Shown here in pieces: positions 10,673 to 22,906 of a DNA stretch of 64,000 nucleotides (its first letter is position 1; each line of letters starts with the position of its first letter). A model generated the notes under the pieces. It was not told where the DNA came from, ran no database searches, and worked only from the letters and a program-made list of their open reading frames with translations. The stretch comes from Polyporus tsugae. Its lineage: Eukaryota; Basidiomycota; Agaricomycetes; Polyporales; Polyporaceae. Position numbers and translations under genes: made by a program. The DNA is taken from the NCBI GenBank assembly GCA_024305745.1, contig JAHRBS010000001.1, positions 1,674,001 to 1,738,000 of the forward strand. Reading direction: 5' to 3'.

Positions 10673-11830
10673 CGCTGTAAGATGTGCAAATCTCACAAGT
10701 GCAAGTTGGAGATTGAGGTTATACGCGTCTTCAAGTTAGTGCAGGTTCAACTGATCCAATCTTCGTTCCCTCAAGTTCGTCCGACGCCTCTCGCGAACCG
10801 AGGTCACCACGGTCACATGATCATCAACCCCACTGGCACCCGCAGGACTCCGCCACTGCCAGCAGCAGACCATCAGAGGATGTCCCTTCCGACCCCACAA
10901 GCCTCGACCTCAGTAAGGCGTCGCATTCGCTATAGGCTACACCAGGCTAGTATGATCGAGTAAAGACCCACATCAAGGGATCACCCATGGGCTTCCTGTC
11001 CTGGTTCCAGTTGGAATTCGGGACGATATACTAGGGACAGGCCTCCCACTCCGAGTCAGAACAGCCGATCTGGATTAAAAGACCCAAGTAACCTTGAAGG
11101 TTCGCGTCTATATAAGGTAGGAGTCAAATCCTAGTTATAGGATACGATACTCGCTCCATGTCCGACTGTCGTGGCAGCAAATGATTGTGACTGCTTCGAT
11201 AAGGTACATCGAGCCTCGAGGCATATTGGTGTCCTGCTCTTCTCACCGATACAACTCTTATCATGGGGCACCGACCAACGCGGTGTGACCTTGCTCAAGA
11301 TGAACTTCAAATACCAACTCTTGAAGTTTTTTGGCTAACGTCAGTTTCGTTTCGTCCATGGATGGAAAGAGGATGAAATGATGGGGCTCGGCGCTCCGCT
11401 GAGGGGGCGAAACAATCACCCATCTGTCGTCCACGAGTTGAGTAACACACATTTGTGCGATGCAAGGATAACGTACGATATTAGGAGATGTGAAGAAGCC
11501 ATGGAAAAGACGAAAGCAGGCCAGGATTTTTGCCCCTTCTGCCGGTCATGATGTGAAGGTGACTATGGGGGTCAAACGATCCTTGCAATTGCACAAGCTG
11601 TTGTCCATAGTCTGAAAGTGGTAGATTCCGCATGAGGCTCTACTTAATACCCCGTAATGGTTACACTGTGGGCGAGCGCAACGAGGAACGTCAGAGACAG
11701 CGCCTCCCATACAATTCCACAGGAACCGAGTTTCCACAATTCGGTAGTCGATTACGGCGTTGTGATGAAACCGGAGTCTTACAGTCAGAGCGTCCGACAA
11801 GGGTATTAGTGGGAATAACGTCGCCAGAGT
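10673..11830. other. intergenic, 1.16 kb, no recognised gene
   Basis: It contains a plus-strand TATATAAGG (11109-11117) with no convincing coding region downstream. A 63-residue open frame on the minus strand (11261-11452) lacks recognisable features. The right end is the 3' flank of MND1. Confidence 0.35.
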
Positions 11831-12920
11831 TCAAGCCTCGAGGTCTCCGTACTCTTCGTCCACGCCCAGGTACGCCCTCACGTCCGCCGCCTCGACGCCG
11901 TTCTGACGCGTAAAGTGCGACAGTAGCACGAGGTAGTTGTCTGCACAGTATGGGTGAGCGCAATGGCAACAGGCATGAAAGGAGCTCATACTCGCCTGTC
12001 CACCGCACCGCCGCCTCCTTCGCGAGTACGATCGCCCGCTTCTTCTCCTCGATCTTCACAGGATCACACGCGCCGTACGCGGAAAGCTCCGTTTCAAGCC
12101 TGACGTACTCTTTCTTCAACGTCGCAAGCTTCTCCAGGGCCTCGGCGCGTTCACTCTAGGGCGTCTCTGTCCAGGTGACCTGATGGCGGATACGGACTCG
12201 ACCCACTCACGCTTTCAGGCCGTGCCTGCTTCTCCGCTTCCACAGCGGCACGGAGCTCTGAAACCTGGGCTTGTAGAGACCCCTGCTGCTCCTTGATCGC
12301 CGCAAGCCGGTTTTGCATCTACATTATCCGTGATCAGTAACCGACCTATGCCTGCGTCTCAGCAACGCCGCACAATAGCACCACGTTGAGACGGGAAACT
12401 CCAAAAGACTGGTCATGCGCGCATATAGTCAGTATTATACCATGTAAACCCGGGGATAATATGACGTACAGTTGGAGGAGCCAATCTTGTCCGCCTGGAC
12501 CAGCCCGTCGTCGACCAACGATTGCAAGACGTCCTTCACCGACTGCGATACTGACCGGGCCTGTAGTCAAATCATGTCTCAAAGCGCGCATGACGGTGGC
12601 ACGTACCGATTCCCTTCATTTTCGGAGCCATCTTCTCAAGTTCCTTAAGCTACGAGAAACAAGAGAGGGTGTGTGAAGTGCGCATATATACGGTCTTAGG
12701 ATTTGTGACACCACCCAACCTGAAAGAAGTCTTTCTGTACAAGTTCAGCAAGGAGAAATAAAACATTACGAACGTATTAGAATTACAGACCGTCTCATGG
12801 AACATCTCCAACAGCTTCACTCGCTTTTCTTCCGCCGAAAGCCCTCGAGGTGCCTGCGAAAAGAACATCCGGGCCCATAGATGTAAAATAAGTGAATACG
12901 AATTATTGGTCGCATACCAT
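11831..12920 (-). CDS. MND1: meiotic nuclear division protein 1 (MND1)
   Basis: The partner of HOP2; the heterodimer acts in the nucleus to help Dmc1/Rad51 strand invasion in meiosis. The spliced protein starts MAPRGLSAEEKRVKLLEMFHET and continues KDFFQLKELEKMAPK, SQSVKDVLQSLVDDGLVQAD and FFWSFPSQ (the winged-helix region of the Mnd1 family). A heptad-rich coiled coil with LKKEYVRLETELSAYGACDP follows, then AVRWTDNY and a short acidic C terminus. Exon 1 contributes only the ATG (12918-12920) before a gtatgc donor, and the next exon starts at about 12857. The final intron, splitting the WTD codons, uses a GC donor (gcgagt..cag, about 11947-12001), required by the conserved RWTDN sequence. At least seven introns are present, a high density for a roughly 210-residue protein. 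The identification is firm; exact small-exon borders near 12.3-12.4 kb are inferred. Confidence 0.88.
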
Positions 12921-13230
12921 AGTCGACTGGGGAGTGAAATATTCAGGAGCGGAACGAGGTCAATCTGCAGATAGATGTAGGATGCGAAGACGATACAAGC
13001 GACTGCAGAGGACGCTACTGAGCGTGTGACGCCGGAGTCGTCAATGGAGCGGGCCGGGTTGGGCCGGGGTTCGTCTGAGTCTGACGTCATTTTGTCGGAC
13101 GGGGCCACTGGGCGCTTCAAGTTGCACGTCCCTGCTGGACTTATCCCGTCTGCCCTGCTCAGTGCTCGCCCGATGAACTCGTTCACACTGCAAGTCCTGC
13201 GTCATACCACTTGCATCGCTCGCCTACGAT
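12921..13230. other. divergent promoter region between MND1 and the SRPK-like kinase
   Basis: About 310 bp separates the two divergently oriented starts. Short GC-rich open frames here are not supported by splice context or similarity. No TATA box is evident on either strand. Confidence 0.3.
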
Positions 13231-14935
13231 ATGCCCGAGATAGGTTCCACACTGCAGTCTGTTCCTCCAACTGCCCCTTCTCAGTCTCTCCCATTCGGCC
13301 GATGCATGGAGAAAGGAGTTGAGTACATCGACGTCAGCTTCAACCAAGAACCCTTAGGAATGGGATCCAAACATGGATTTGGGCACTACGACGCCCAGTT
13401 TGGGGAAGTCATGGGCCCCGCGAATGGAAGCACGGAGTACCGTATCGAGCGCAAACTCGGTTGGGGACTACTCTTCTGTCTGGCTTGCCAGAGAGCTCCG
13501 GTGAGTATCGGCTTGCGATATGTTCGTACTTATACATTTTCCTCCTCGCCGAATTCAGGAAGGATCGCTTCGTGGCATTGAAGATCTTGACCACTCATGC
13601 CACGAATTTGCATCATAAGGCCGTGTTCATCGAAATCGACGCGTTAGCATTGCTGATGGGGCATCTGAACATCATTGATCCCCTCCGGTACTTCACCATC
13701 CCTGCGAAACAGGGACCCGGCGACCTGGAGGAGGAGAAGCACGTCGTTATCGCCACTGCGTTGTACAGTGGCAGCCTCAAGGATATCATCAAGCGCTCCC
13801 CAGACCCATTCCCCCCACTCCCTTTTGTCAAACGTGCTCTGCTCCATGTGCTCCGTGGACTTGCCCACATGCATTCGCGTAACCTCGTTCATACCGGTGA
13901 GTGGCGCAAGTTATCTGACATCAACCGTGAACTGAAGCGGCCGAGTTCGCGCTTGAAGATCTGAAATCGGACAACATCCTCGTAGACAATGGTCCGCTCA
14001 CGAACGCGAATATCGACGCGCTACTTGCCGTAGATCCTCCCCGACGCTACCCTCCGGAGGCGAGCGAATTTCATACTGTGGAAGTAGCCGTCTCGCAGCC
14101 GTTGCCCGTTCCCACCATAGAAGGAGCAATTGTCTTCAGTGGGATTGTGGCCGAGATTTCTGGTCGCGCAGTGAGTCCAAAGGACTCGTTGAAGGCTGGT
14201 ATGGACTTGTCCCCGAGCGAGCTTCAAGCGCCGGAAGTTATTCTTGGTGCTCCGCTGGACGAGAAGGTCGACATTTGGCTGTTTGGGTTGCTCGTCAGTC
14301 GGCGTTTTCTTCTCCTTCCTGGCTCATGAGACGCTGAGCGTTCTATCTTGTACAGTTACATGAAACACTCACCGGATACAAACTTTTCATCCGCCCTACT
14401 AGGGAATTTGCAGCCGACTCCCCCACCGATTCGGAGGAACTTGAACCCGACTCCCCCACTGAGGAACATGAACCCGATATTTGGAAACATGAACCCGATG
14501 ACCCCATTTGGGAACATGAACCTGACCCTCTGACTAGCGCCATCTCCTTCCAACTGTGGCAGATGTGCGCGCTCCTCACCGGCGTAGACGTCTTTCCGCC
14601 TTACTTACGTGGCGGAATATATGCAGATAAATACCTGGATTCGGATGGAGGTGAGTACCTAGTCAGTATGGTTGGTGCTGGCCAGAAAAGCTGAATGTGA
14701 TTGGTGAACGCCGGGCGTCGCACCGTGTCTTGCAGGGATATCGGAGCCATACTTGCCTAAGCAGCAGCATGGGACCTTGCGTAGGACGCTGGATGGACAA
14801 CGCCCAGGCCTAGATGCTGCCGAAGGCGACGCCATTGCGGCCATCTTGAAGCGTTGTTTGAAGCTCGATGCCCGGGAGCGGCCGGGAGCGGCTGAGCTGC
14901 TGGAGGACCCGTGGTGGTGGAACGTGCAGCCGTAG
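13231..14935 (+). pseudogene. SRPK-like protein kinase with frameshifted ATP-binding loop
   Basis: This belongs to the SRPK-type kinase family that is expanded in Agaricomycetes. Blocks in order: EYRIERKLGWG, then SSVWLAREL, RFVALKIL (VAIK lysine), EIDALALLMGHLN, KDIIKRSPDPFP, VHTDLKSDNIL (catalytic loop, HRD replaced by HTD), PPRRYPPEAS, APEVILGAPLDEKVDIWLFG, and a C-terminal DAIAAILKRCLKLDARERPGAAELLEDPWW. Two bases are missing within the glycine loop (about 13463-13468): LGWG and YSSVWLAREL lie in different frames and no intron can join them. The fragment at 1-206 is intact here. No DFG motif is found where expected (about 14130-14160). The C-lobe carries an acidic EHEPD-type repeat insertion (14430-14530). 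Everything else splices cleanly to the stop at 14935. I treat it as a recent or incipient pseudogene, or a pseudokinase if the shift is a sequencing error. The start (13231 or 13306) is uncertain. Confidence 0.65.
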
Positions 14936-15172
14936 TATCGAGAGGAACCTTAGGTCAGATGAGGTTCTTACTCAAATATACGACGCGGGGACAAGTGGGG
15001 GATGTCCGGAGGAAGGCAGTCCAGGAACCTAGGTGCTTATCTATGATACTGATTCAATTGTTGGCTAAATGAACAGACAGGGTACTGGGTACTGAAACGT
15101 GACTCTCATCAGCCCATCACTGGAATAGTACAACGCAAGACGCAATAACCATGAAAACTTTCGAGCAGCGGA

Positions 15173-15732
15173 CTAGGGGGCGGCCTCAGCGGCGGCACCG
15201 CTGCCAGAGGCTTCGGCGGCGTCTCGTTTGCTAGAAACGAGATAATGCTCAGGGCAGAAAAGCTAGGGACTGGTAGGAAACTCACATCTGGTTGACCTTG
15301 GTTTCGTTTATCCGCCGAAGTTGGGTCGGGTTGTTTCTTATACTCAATATTTCTCTAGGGCTTCCGTCAAGGTACACGTGTACGCTTGACAACCCAGACA
15401 GGCCTGCAGAGTCATCGACGAAGTACGCCTGCTGGATGTGTCCTTCGTCCAGGAAGAAGCGCACCGTCAAGTGCTCCTTGGGACCGCCCCCGTCGTGAGT
15501 GTGCGCGGTACTACTACGGAAATCGAACACGTCAATAGTTGACTTACGTCTAAAGAACAATGATTGCCCACTCACAACGTCGCCGCGCATACTTGTTGCT
15601 CTCCGAGACGGGCGGTCTTGGTATCGCCACCGTGTTCGCATACTTCTGCTTCGTCCCTTTGGCTCGGTGGCGCCAGTTCTTGTACGACTTCTTATCGTTG
15701 GGTTTAATATTTTTGACGTCGACCGGCGGCAT
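15173..15732 (-). CDS. conserved-looking small protein of unknown function
   Basis: Three exons. Exon 1 begins MPPVDVKNIKPNDKKSYKNW and is Lys/Arg-rich with HRAKGTKQKYANTVAIPRPP. Exon 2 carries the best-ordered part: HLTVRFFLDEGHIQQAYF, VDDSAGLSGLSSVHVYLDG and REILSIRNNPTQLRRI, suggestive of a small beta-rich fold. Exon 3 is an Ala/Gly/Glu-rich tail ending at 15173. The second intron (donor gtgagt near 15287, acceptor ctag) is clear. The first is less certain: only a donor at gtatgc inside exon 1 with an acceptor at cgtag keeps the frame, giving an intron of about 80 bp. I do not recognise the family. The basic N terminus could bind RNA or act as a targeting sequence; this is inference only. 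Confidence 0.5.
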
Positions 15733-16802
15733 GGTGACGGAGGGTATGGGGGTTGAGGTAGTACGATGATGAGTGTAGGCTATGGGCTAGCAGGCAAGAG
15801 TAGGGCTGGTACTTCGGAAGGACGAGGAAATGGCATAATCGGCGAGCGAACGCCATATATGTGAGATCCGGCACGGTCAGCCCACTTTTGACCAAGGGGG
15901 GCGAAATCTCGTGCGCCGAGTGCCGGTGCCAGCCGCTCAACTTGGACGTCCAACTTGCAAGTCCCGCCAGTGCTGACGGCCTCCAATGTGAGCACAGAGG
16001 CTCTGGCCGTCCTGACTCCACGACGTCATTTGTTGCTGTTGTTGTTGGAGGATGGGATGGCTAGAGGAGCGGCCGTTATACTAACCACACTAGCGGACGT
16101 CAGTTGAAGTCATGCAACCCCGCGCTACCCCGCGACTGCTTCGAACAGCTTTGACATGCATCAACGCCAAAAGCCATGAAAGGCAACAACTAGCCGGAAG
16201 ATTAATAGACAATTATGATCTACATGTACACCATGCGGCCGCCGATAGGACAGGGCAGGGAAATAGCAGCGGGGCGCAGGGCAACGACTACAGGAAGAAG
16301 AGAGTGAGTGTATGAGCAAGGATCCAGAATAGGCTCGTACGCCGAACGACACGTGTAATATGGGAAAGATGCAGAGTGTTCGTTGGCTGATGTCTGAGGG
16401 AATGGACGGGGGCGGTGCGATAACGAGTGCAAGGTGGACAGAGGAACGGGCAGCAGTGAGCGATAGATGCTCGGGGTCGAGCAACAGCTAAGTGCAATGC
16501 AAAGGTGAGGGAGGATGAGCCGACGAATGAAAGCGTGAGTATGCCGAGTGAGCGTGCCAATGGATGTGCGGGCGAAGAGCAGCGTCCAATGACTAGCGAA
16601 GTGCAATCACGAATGATCGATCGCGATACTCGTACAGTTGGGGATGGGAAGACGATGCAGATGAGCCGGGCGGGGGGAATGCCCGATTTTCCATTAGGGA
16701 GGGGATACGGGAAATGCGCGGTATTCGGGTCGATACGTATACAAACGACATGGGGAAAGCGAGTACAAGAACTCGGACCAAATCTGGCGGGGATGCGGAC
16801 GA
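15733..16802. other. intergenic, 1.07 kb, no recognised gene
   Basis: It holds the 5' flank of the small gene on the left and the 3' flank of the 16.8-20.2 kb gene on the right. Open frames of 60-130 codons occur on both strands but lack start/splice context and recognisable motifs. Confidence 0.35.
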
Positions 16803-19800
16803 CTACCGCATGACCTCGAGGCGCTGGTCGCTGGACGGGTAACGATACGCGACGAACTCCGGGTCCTGTTCGACCAGCTCAGCGATGCTCTTCGACATGA
16901 TTGACATCCTCGGCGCGCTGCTGTGCGAAGATCCGGGTCCCCCTGCGCCGTTCCAGCTTGGTTCGTCGCGCTGGTCAGACGCAGACGATCGGTACGGGTT
17001 GTAGTCAAGAGGTTCCATCGAGCCGGAGCCGTTGGACAGGCCGCCGATGTCCATCTGCGACTCAGGCCGCTCCATCTCTACGGATTTCTTACCAAACAGT
17101 GAAGCGAGGCCGAACCTGCTGCGCCGCTGCTTTGGTTTCCCCGGCGTCGTCAAGGACCGCTTGCCGGGTTCAGGAGCGCCCCACTGGGACAACGCCGGGC
17201 TCGACGCGCCGAACTCGGCGTAATTCTCTTCAGCGAGGAATGGAGGCACGTTGACGGGAGGGCGTGCATACGCGCTTCGGGCAGGCAAGGTCTGCGCAGC
17301 GGGGTGAGGCATTGACGCCATGCCACCAAATGACTGTCGCCTTACCTCAGGGGTACGGAACGCTGCCTGAGGGGGAGGTAGACCGAGAGTCATGGGGCTC
17401 GACGGCGTCTGAAGGAGGTCATACATCGTCTGCGGGCGGGTTTCGGGCATGGGATGTGATGGGAATTCCACGCGCGACTCGCCGGGCAGTGGTGGGAGAG
17501 ACTTGTCTCGACGCAGAATGACGGCAGACTGGGGCCGGTTGGATGGTGTTGTCGCACCGTGTGTTGGGGGTCCGAGGCTGGACAATGTCCTCGATGAACT
17601 ATGTACGATCCGTCCACGTATATCCAGCTCGTTCGGTGTCCCATCGTTGGACGACCCAAGCTCAAATGCCGATATGCGATGATCTGGTACGACCATTTCC
17701 GGGATCGGTTGGTCCTTGAGCTCGCCGTTCAGCTCCGGAACTAGAGCTGGGTATCGGGATGAGGTCGGCGATGGCAAAGCACTGGAAGGAGCGGTTGGAG
17801 GCGACGATGCCCATTGAGAGAATTGGTTAGGAGAAATGGACGACAGTAGCGAGGGAGTGGAGACATGCCGTCTCCCAGTTCCTTCACGGTCGACCAGATA
17901 AGACAGTGGAGGTGGTGGGGCCAAAGGCGTATCGTCTTCATGTCTATCAACAGAACGGGATTGACCGGAGCCCTTCGCACTACCCTTGGAGGTACCGGTG
18001 ACCAACTTCCAAATCTTTTTCAGGCCACTCTTCTTCTTTGTCGACATGGGTGGTGTTGGGGCAACAGGCTCCGGAGAGGTGGCTGTCCGTGGCCAAGACT
18101 GGGACACCCGCAAGGTTGGAGTATTGCTGCTGATATCGACCGCCGAAGGATGCGCAGCAAAGTATTGCTGCTCTTGCTGCAGGGCAACGCTGTATGCGAA
18201 TGACATTCGTCAAAAAGGTATCAGTATCAGGAGACGATGGTACGCACTGCATGTCAATCATGCTACCCGTGGGCGCTACGCTATCCCGACTGTGCCAAGC
18301 ACTACTCAAGTTCTTGAAGCCGAAGAAACGGGATCGCCTTGGCGAAGGAGCGGAGCCGACGCTCTGCACCTCGGAGAATGACGCTTGCGATTGAGCACGG
18401 AGCATAGGGGGGCGTTCTCCGCCAATAGCAAGGACGCTGACGGGGCGAGGAGAGAAAGATTGCGAATACCGCGAATCGCGCGGGTTCGAAAAGAAACCAC
18501 TGTCTGCTTGCGGCAGAGGGCTGACGAGAGGCACCGAGTACACGGACGCAACGTCCGCCGCCGAACGAGAACTTCGGGAGGACTTGCGCACGCGACTGAG
18601 CTCGCGCTTCTCGCGCTTCTCCTCCCTGCGCTTTCTGTCCCGTTCTTCCCTCTCCTCCTTCCGGAGGTCGACATGCTCGACGATCATGCCGTTTTCCAAA
18701 AGCGTGACCTCCCGAGAGTGAACCTGCGCCTGTGCGGAAGAAGGCACTCGTGGGGTCTTGATGCGCAGACCGTTGTAGTCGTCCACCGGACTTGAGCTAC
18801 TGCCGAGCTCGTACGCCGATCGCCGAAGCTGAGAGAAGGTATCGCGCATTTTTTCGTCAAGCAGACGGGACTCGCGCAGCGCCCGCGCACGGGACAGAGC
18901 GTCTACCTCTATCAGCGACCGTTGCGACTTGACGTACTGGTCAAGGGTTTGCTGGCGGGATGACGGCTCCTTGGGGTTCTGAGCTGACGTTAGCTAACGG
19001 CCTTCCGGGGCAAGGATCAAGTAATACGCACGATGCTCATCCAGAACCGCAAATTCTCCTCCGTGAGCTTCCCACCCTTCGCCTGGGGTCGTGAAGGGTT
19101 GTCTGAAGACGACACACCCGACGCTTCCTCCTCCGCCTCCTGTCGACATAACTCCTCGTAGAAAACGTCGCTCTCCCTATCCCACATGCCGGGGCTCGTA
19201 ACGTCGACGTCCGCCATGTCCTGGTCGCGCATAGCGCACTCCACACAAACCTCCTCTTTCGGCACTTGTGGGGGCGAGAAGGAAGGTTGCATTGCAGGAG
19301 CCGTGGAGGGTGTGATATACGTCGGATGCTGAGCATATGCTCGAGGTTTAGGGGAGATAGGAATTTGCATCGCAGAGGGGTTGTAGGTGGGACCCGCGGA
19401 AAGTGGGACAATGGGCGGGATTGTGGAGGCGTTCGGGCTGGTGCCATTTCCAGCACCAGGAACCAACGGGTGGCGAGGTGAGGAGGCTCCGCCGGGAGAT
19501 AGAACAGGAGTTGCCGGGCTAACACCAGGTGGGAGTGAAAGGCTCGCATTGGGAGGGGGGATTGAGTTGGCAGTAACATCGTACTGATCACCGGAAGGCC
19601 TAATCTTCGACAACTGCTGCCCCATGTCAAGGGACTGAGGGAGCGGGACCGCGGTTGAGCTGGCGTGATCAGCAGGTGAAGCGGCGGAAGGGCCGCTTGT
19701 GGCCTGCTCGTCCGCGGGATATGGTTCGACAGGGGAATTCCCAGCGGGCCGCGCGGATTCCCTCGCAGTAGGCGACTCGGGCTCCGCCTCGAGGACGGGA

Positions 19801-20174
19801 GCAGGAGACACATTTTGCGATGACTGCCAATGGGCGGGCTCCTGGGTAATGTTCTCACCAAGCCATGATTTCTGGGGGGTCGTCGTGTCGGGCCCGTACG
19901 TCTTCTCATAGCTGGCGCGGAGGGCTGTTGTCATGCCTGCGTCAATTGCGGGGTCAACGCGACCGAACTGGGAACGGGCAGAGGGCGGTGATGATTTGAC
20001 GGAAGATATGCTTGGATAACGATCGTCTCGGAGGTCGAGGTCGGTCAAAGTGAGTCGTTTCAAAGAGTAGCTGTTGGAATGCGTGTGGGCGGCGGGGGAG
20101 ACCAAGGCAGCGGGGACGTCGTTGACTGGAGTTCCAGCTGTCTCTGGTGAAGGAAGGTGGACTGCAGTCGCCAT
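16803..20174 (-). CDS. large, mostly disordered protein, uncharacterised
   Basis: About 1,080 residues in three exons; introns lie near 18967-19027 and 18195-18247, both GT..AG. The start at 20174 opens MATAVHLPSPETAGTPVND. Composition is dominated by Ser, Pro, Thr and Ala, as in disordered scaffold or signalling proteins. Recognisable local features are few: SLKRLTLTDLDLRDDRYP near the N terminus, EENLRFWMSI before the first intron, and a charged helix EEREERDRKRREEKREKREL (coiled-coil propensity). Basic patches are RRSRFFGFKNL and KQRRSRFGLASLFGKK, with SLPPLPGE, a proline motif of SH3-ligand type. There is no transmembrane span or enzymatic domain. It could be a polarity, septation or cytoskeletal adaptor, but the sequence does not establish this. 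Confidence 0.65.
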
Positions 20175-20679
20175 GGCGGACGAGCTTCCGATGGGCGACG
20201 CACTGGGGGATGAAGGAAACGAGGTAGTCGAAAGGCGTTGATGGGTGTGAACGAGGCGGGGAACACAGCCCGGGCAGAAGATTAAGTCTGCGCCACGTAG
20301 GATACACTCACCACGTACCACGCTGGCTGGCGGGTCCGCGAGCTGGTGTGGGTGTCTTGTCGTCGGAAATTGGACGAGGGAGAGGTTGAGCACAAGGACG
20401 GAAGCGGGGACGACGGCGAGGGCCAGGGTCGGACGTCCGGCAGACCCCGCAAATGCCTTATTGGGCGGTCCAGCACCACGACTCAATTCAATCTCGGTTG
20501 GGCTTTCCAACGGCTCTGGGTGGCTCCGGACCCCACAATCGGCGCAGAATTGATTCGCTCATTGGGCCGGTACATACTCGTCGCATCTCGCACTCGGCAT
20601 AGCACACAGCAGTTATCGACTCTGGTCCATTCTACGGCTCATAATTAGGAGCTAACAAGCTACTCTACCGTGAGCCCAA
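20175..20679. other. intergenic between the large disordered protein gene and NDUFS7
   Basis: The upstream flank of the 16.8-20.2 kb gene; the open frame extending to 20510 probably reflects 5' leader sequence. No TATA box or separate gene is recognised. Confidence 0.35.
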
Positions 20680-22077
<1,398 letters not shown>

Positions 22078-22906
22078 GGTGATAGAGGGACGGAGAGGCC
22101 CAAAGCGAGCTCGCCGTCAGTGACGATGAGCAGGAAGGTTTGCTAAGCGCACATTCTGATTGGCCAAAGCGGAGCAACCATGGCCCGGGAGCTTCCGGGC
22201 GCCTCCGTGCTCCGAGTTCAAGCGTTCGAGCCCAGGCGGTGCCCTTTTCTTGCCCAGTCTTGAGCTCGAGCTTGAGAATTGAGAATGCCCAACGACAACG
22301 CTGGAAGTGATCAACGTACGGTCTAGATCTACAAAACGCCTCTTAATTTCTAACTACATGCTCAAGATTCGTACACGAGGTACAGTAGCTCTGATAGTGA
22401 TGCTGACGAACAACCTAAGTAAACACATTAAGCCAACAGCTCCAAGGAATAGGAAATAATGTACGTCGAAGACACAACGTTAACGATCCAAACAACAATG
22501 CGCAATGAGGGTAGTATCGGTGAATGGTATCATAATGCAATGGTGTATCTGCCAACTGTCAGATGGCCAATGATTAGACGTATGCAAGATGGGGACAATG
22601 CGGTAGAGAAGCGGGCGGCCATGAATGACTACGTGGGTAGGGCATCTACATATGCAGTGTTGCGACAGGGTCAACATGTATAGAAGAGCGGAATGGCATA
22701 TGGAAGGATGCGATGATGCGGCGTAGGATGGAATAGAGAGACCGAAGACGAATAAGAATATGACCGAGACTATTTACCGTCCATGCGTCGCCGCCAGAGC
22801 GGACGCAGATCGTAAAGCGAGTCCATGGAAGGACGTCATAAGTGACAGGGTATGTGCGCATAGGGAATGCAGAGGGTCGACGGTAGGGACTGCGTCGAAG
22901 AACGGC
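22078..22906. other. intergenic between NDUFS7 and the CAMK-type kinase
   Basis: The NDUFS7 promoter on the left and kinase 3' flank on the right. The centre (22320-22780) is relatively AT-rich. No gene is recognised. Confidence 0.35.

Noticed and set aside
11261..11452. 63-codon minus-strand open frame as a small gene
   Set aside because: No TATA, intron or similarity support; kept only as a note in the intergenic entry.
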